A stretch of 64,000 bases of DNA from Membranipora membranacea (Eukaryota > Bryozoa > Gymnolaemata > Cheilostomatida > Membraniporidae). Where the stretch lies: the NCBI GenBank assembly GCA_914767715.1, contig OU612069.1:1922001-1986000 (forward strand). The letters run 5' to 3'. Shown here piece by piece: positions 63,713 through 64,000 of this stretch. The notes below the pieces were generated by a model. The model had not been told where the DNA came from, made no database searches, and saw only the letters and a list, made by a program, of their open reading frames with translations. The translations under genes and the position numbers were made by a program. Positions within the stretch are counted from its first letter, which is position 1. Each line of letters begins with the position of its first letter.

Positions 63713-64000
63713 TAATATATAATATTAATAATAAGACTCGTAGAGAAACCCGTTGACTTTTTTCTGGCACATCGATGAACATGTTCCTTGTGTGGTGTAG
63801 GGGCGAAAGATCCGCGCCTTGAGCACTGAGCAAATGTTATTGTCTAATGGAGAGCGAGAATCCTGTCAACGAGGTAGTTGAATTCATGGTTTGGTTCAGT
63901 CGGATGATCATTCATCGGGCAGTATGCTATCCCCTTTTTTTACTCTGGATGTACCTGTGAACAAATTATTTAGCATCAGTGCTGTAAGTCATGCAAAAGA

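Larger units (their letters stand above)
59361..64000. other. Intergenic region upstream of FHIP1, transposon-rich
   Basis: It holds two copies of one MITE family (60683-60860 and 61575-61814), a long hairpin (62238-62302) with an adjoining diverged tandem duplication, and a TTAA-flanked element (63336-63712). There are also a GTAT microsatellite (60968-60985), a TA run (61043-61056) and an 11-bp palindrome around AAGGAGTACT (about 61094-61116). I found no exon of a further gene. An untranslated first exon of FHIP1 should lie somewhere here. Confidence 0.6.

Noticed and set aside
1-64000. CRISPR arrays, phage, operons, rRNA, reverse transcriptase or transposase genes
   Set aside because: Looked for and not seen; repeats present are tandem arrays or inverted-repeat elements without coding capacity.

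Overview
This is a stretch of animal nuclear DNA. It holds spliced, intron-rich genes with canonical GT-AG junctions, is fairly AT-rich by eye, and carries many short non-coding repeats. Three of the four genes belong to animal families: a CIP4/FNBP1-type F-BAR protein, the ciliary anchor AKAP14, and the HOOK-interacting protein FHIP1. The F-BAR gene and FHIP1 each look like the single ancestral version of genes that vertebrates carry as several paralogs, so an invertebrate (probably marine, ciliated) is the best guess. I cannot name the phylum from sequence alone. I found no bacterial-type operons, CRISPR array, rRNA, convincing tRNA or transposase/RT gene.

Layout. (1) About 1-22,833, minus strand: the 5' part of a CIP4/FNBP1/TOCA-1-like gene. 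Ten coding exons encode residues 1-331, covering the whole F-BAR domain. The HR1 and SH3 parts must lie off the left edge, and one further micro-exon candidate lies at 1,122-1,157. (2) 22,834-23,138: a 305-bp head-to-head promoter with an inverted CCAAT box and a near-perfect RFX X-box. (3) 23,139-25,108, plus strand: complete four-exon AKAP14 (219 aa). (4) 27,564-41,954, minus: a complete five-exon gene for a secreted leucine-rich-repeat protein (407 aa) with signal peptide, LRRNT, LRRs, LRRCT and a C-terminal hydrophobic tail typical of GPI anchoring. Its first intron is 11.2 kb. (5) 42,999-59,310, minus: complete FHIP1 (FAM160A-type) gene in 18 exons, 1,084 aa, including one phase-neutral 84-bp exon that may be a cassette. 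A 5' UTR acceptor lies at 59,360. (6) 59,361-64,000: intergenic DNA rich in small non-autonomous transposons.

All exon junctions listed were read by eye and checked for reading phase: each coding length sums to whole codons and adjacent phases agree. The genes are not an operon. What links them is cell biology: the F-BAR protein bends membrane and recruits actin regulators, FHIP1 couples endosomes to dynein through HOOK/FTS, and AKAP14 anchors PKA in the axoneme. The shared promoter is the one regulatory link visible in sequence.

The hunt did not reveal a new multi-gene system. The best leads are the X-box in the shared promoter, a triplicated splice donor in the F-BAR gene, an unplaced GPI-type LRR protein, a recurring palindrome family inside its giant intron, three families of small transposons with clear terminal inverted repeats, and a duplicated terminal-exon fragment at FHIP1.
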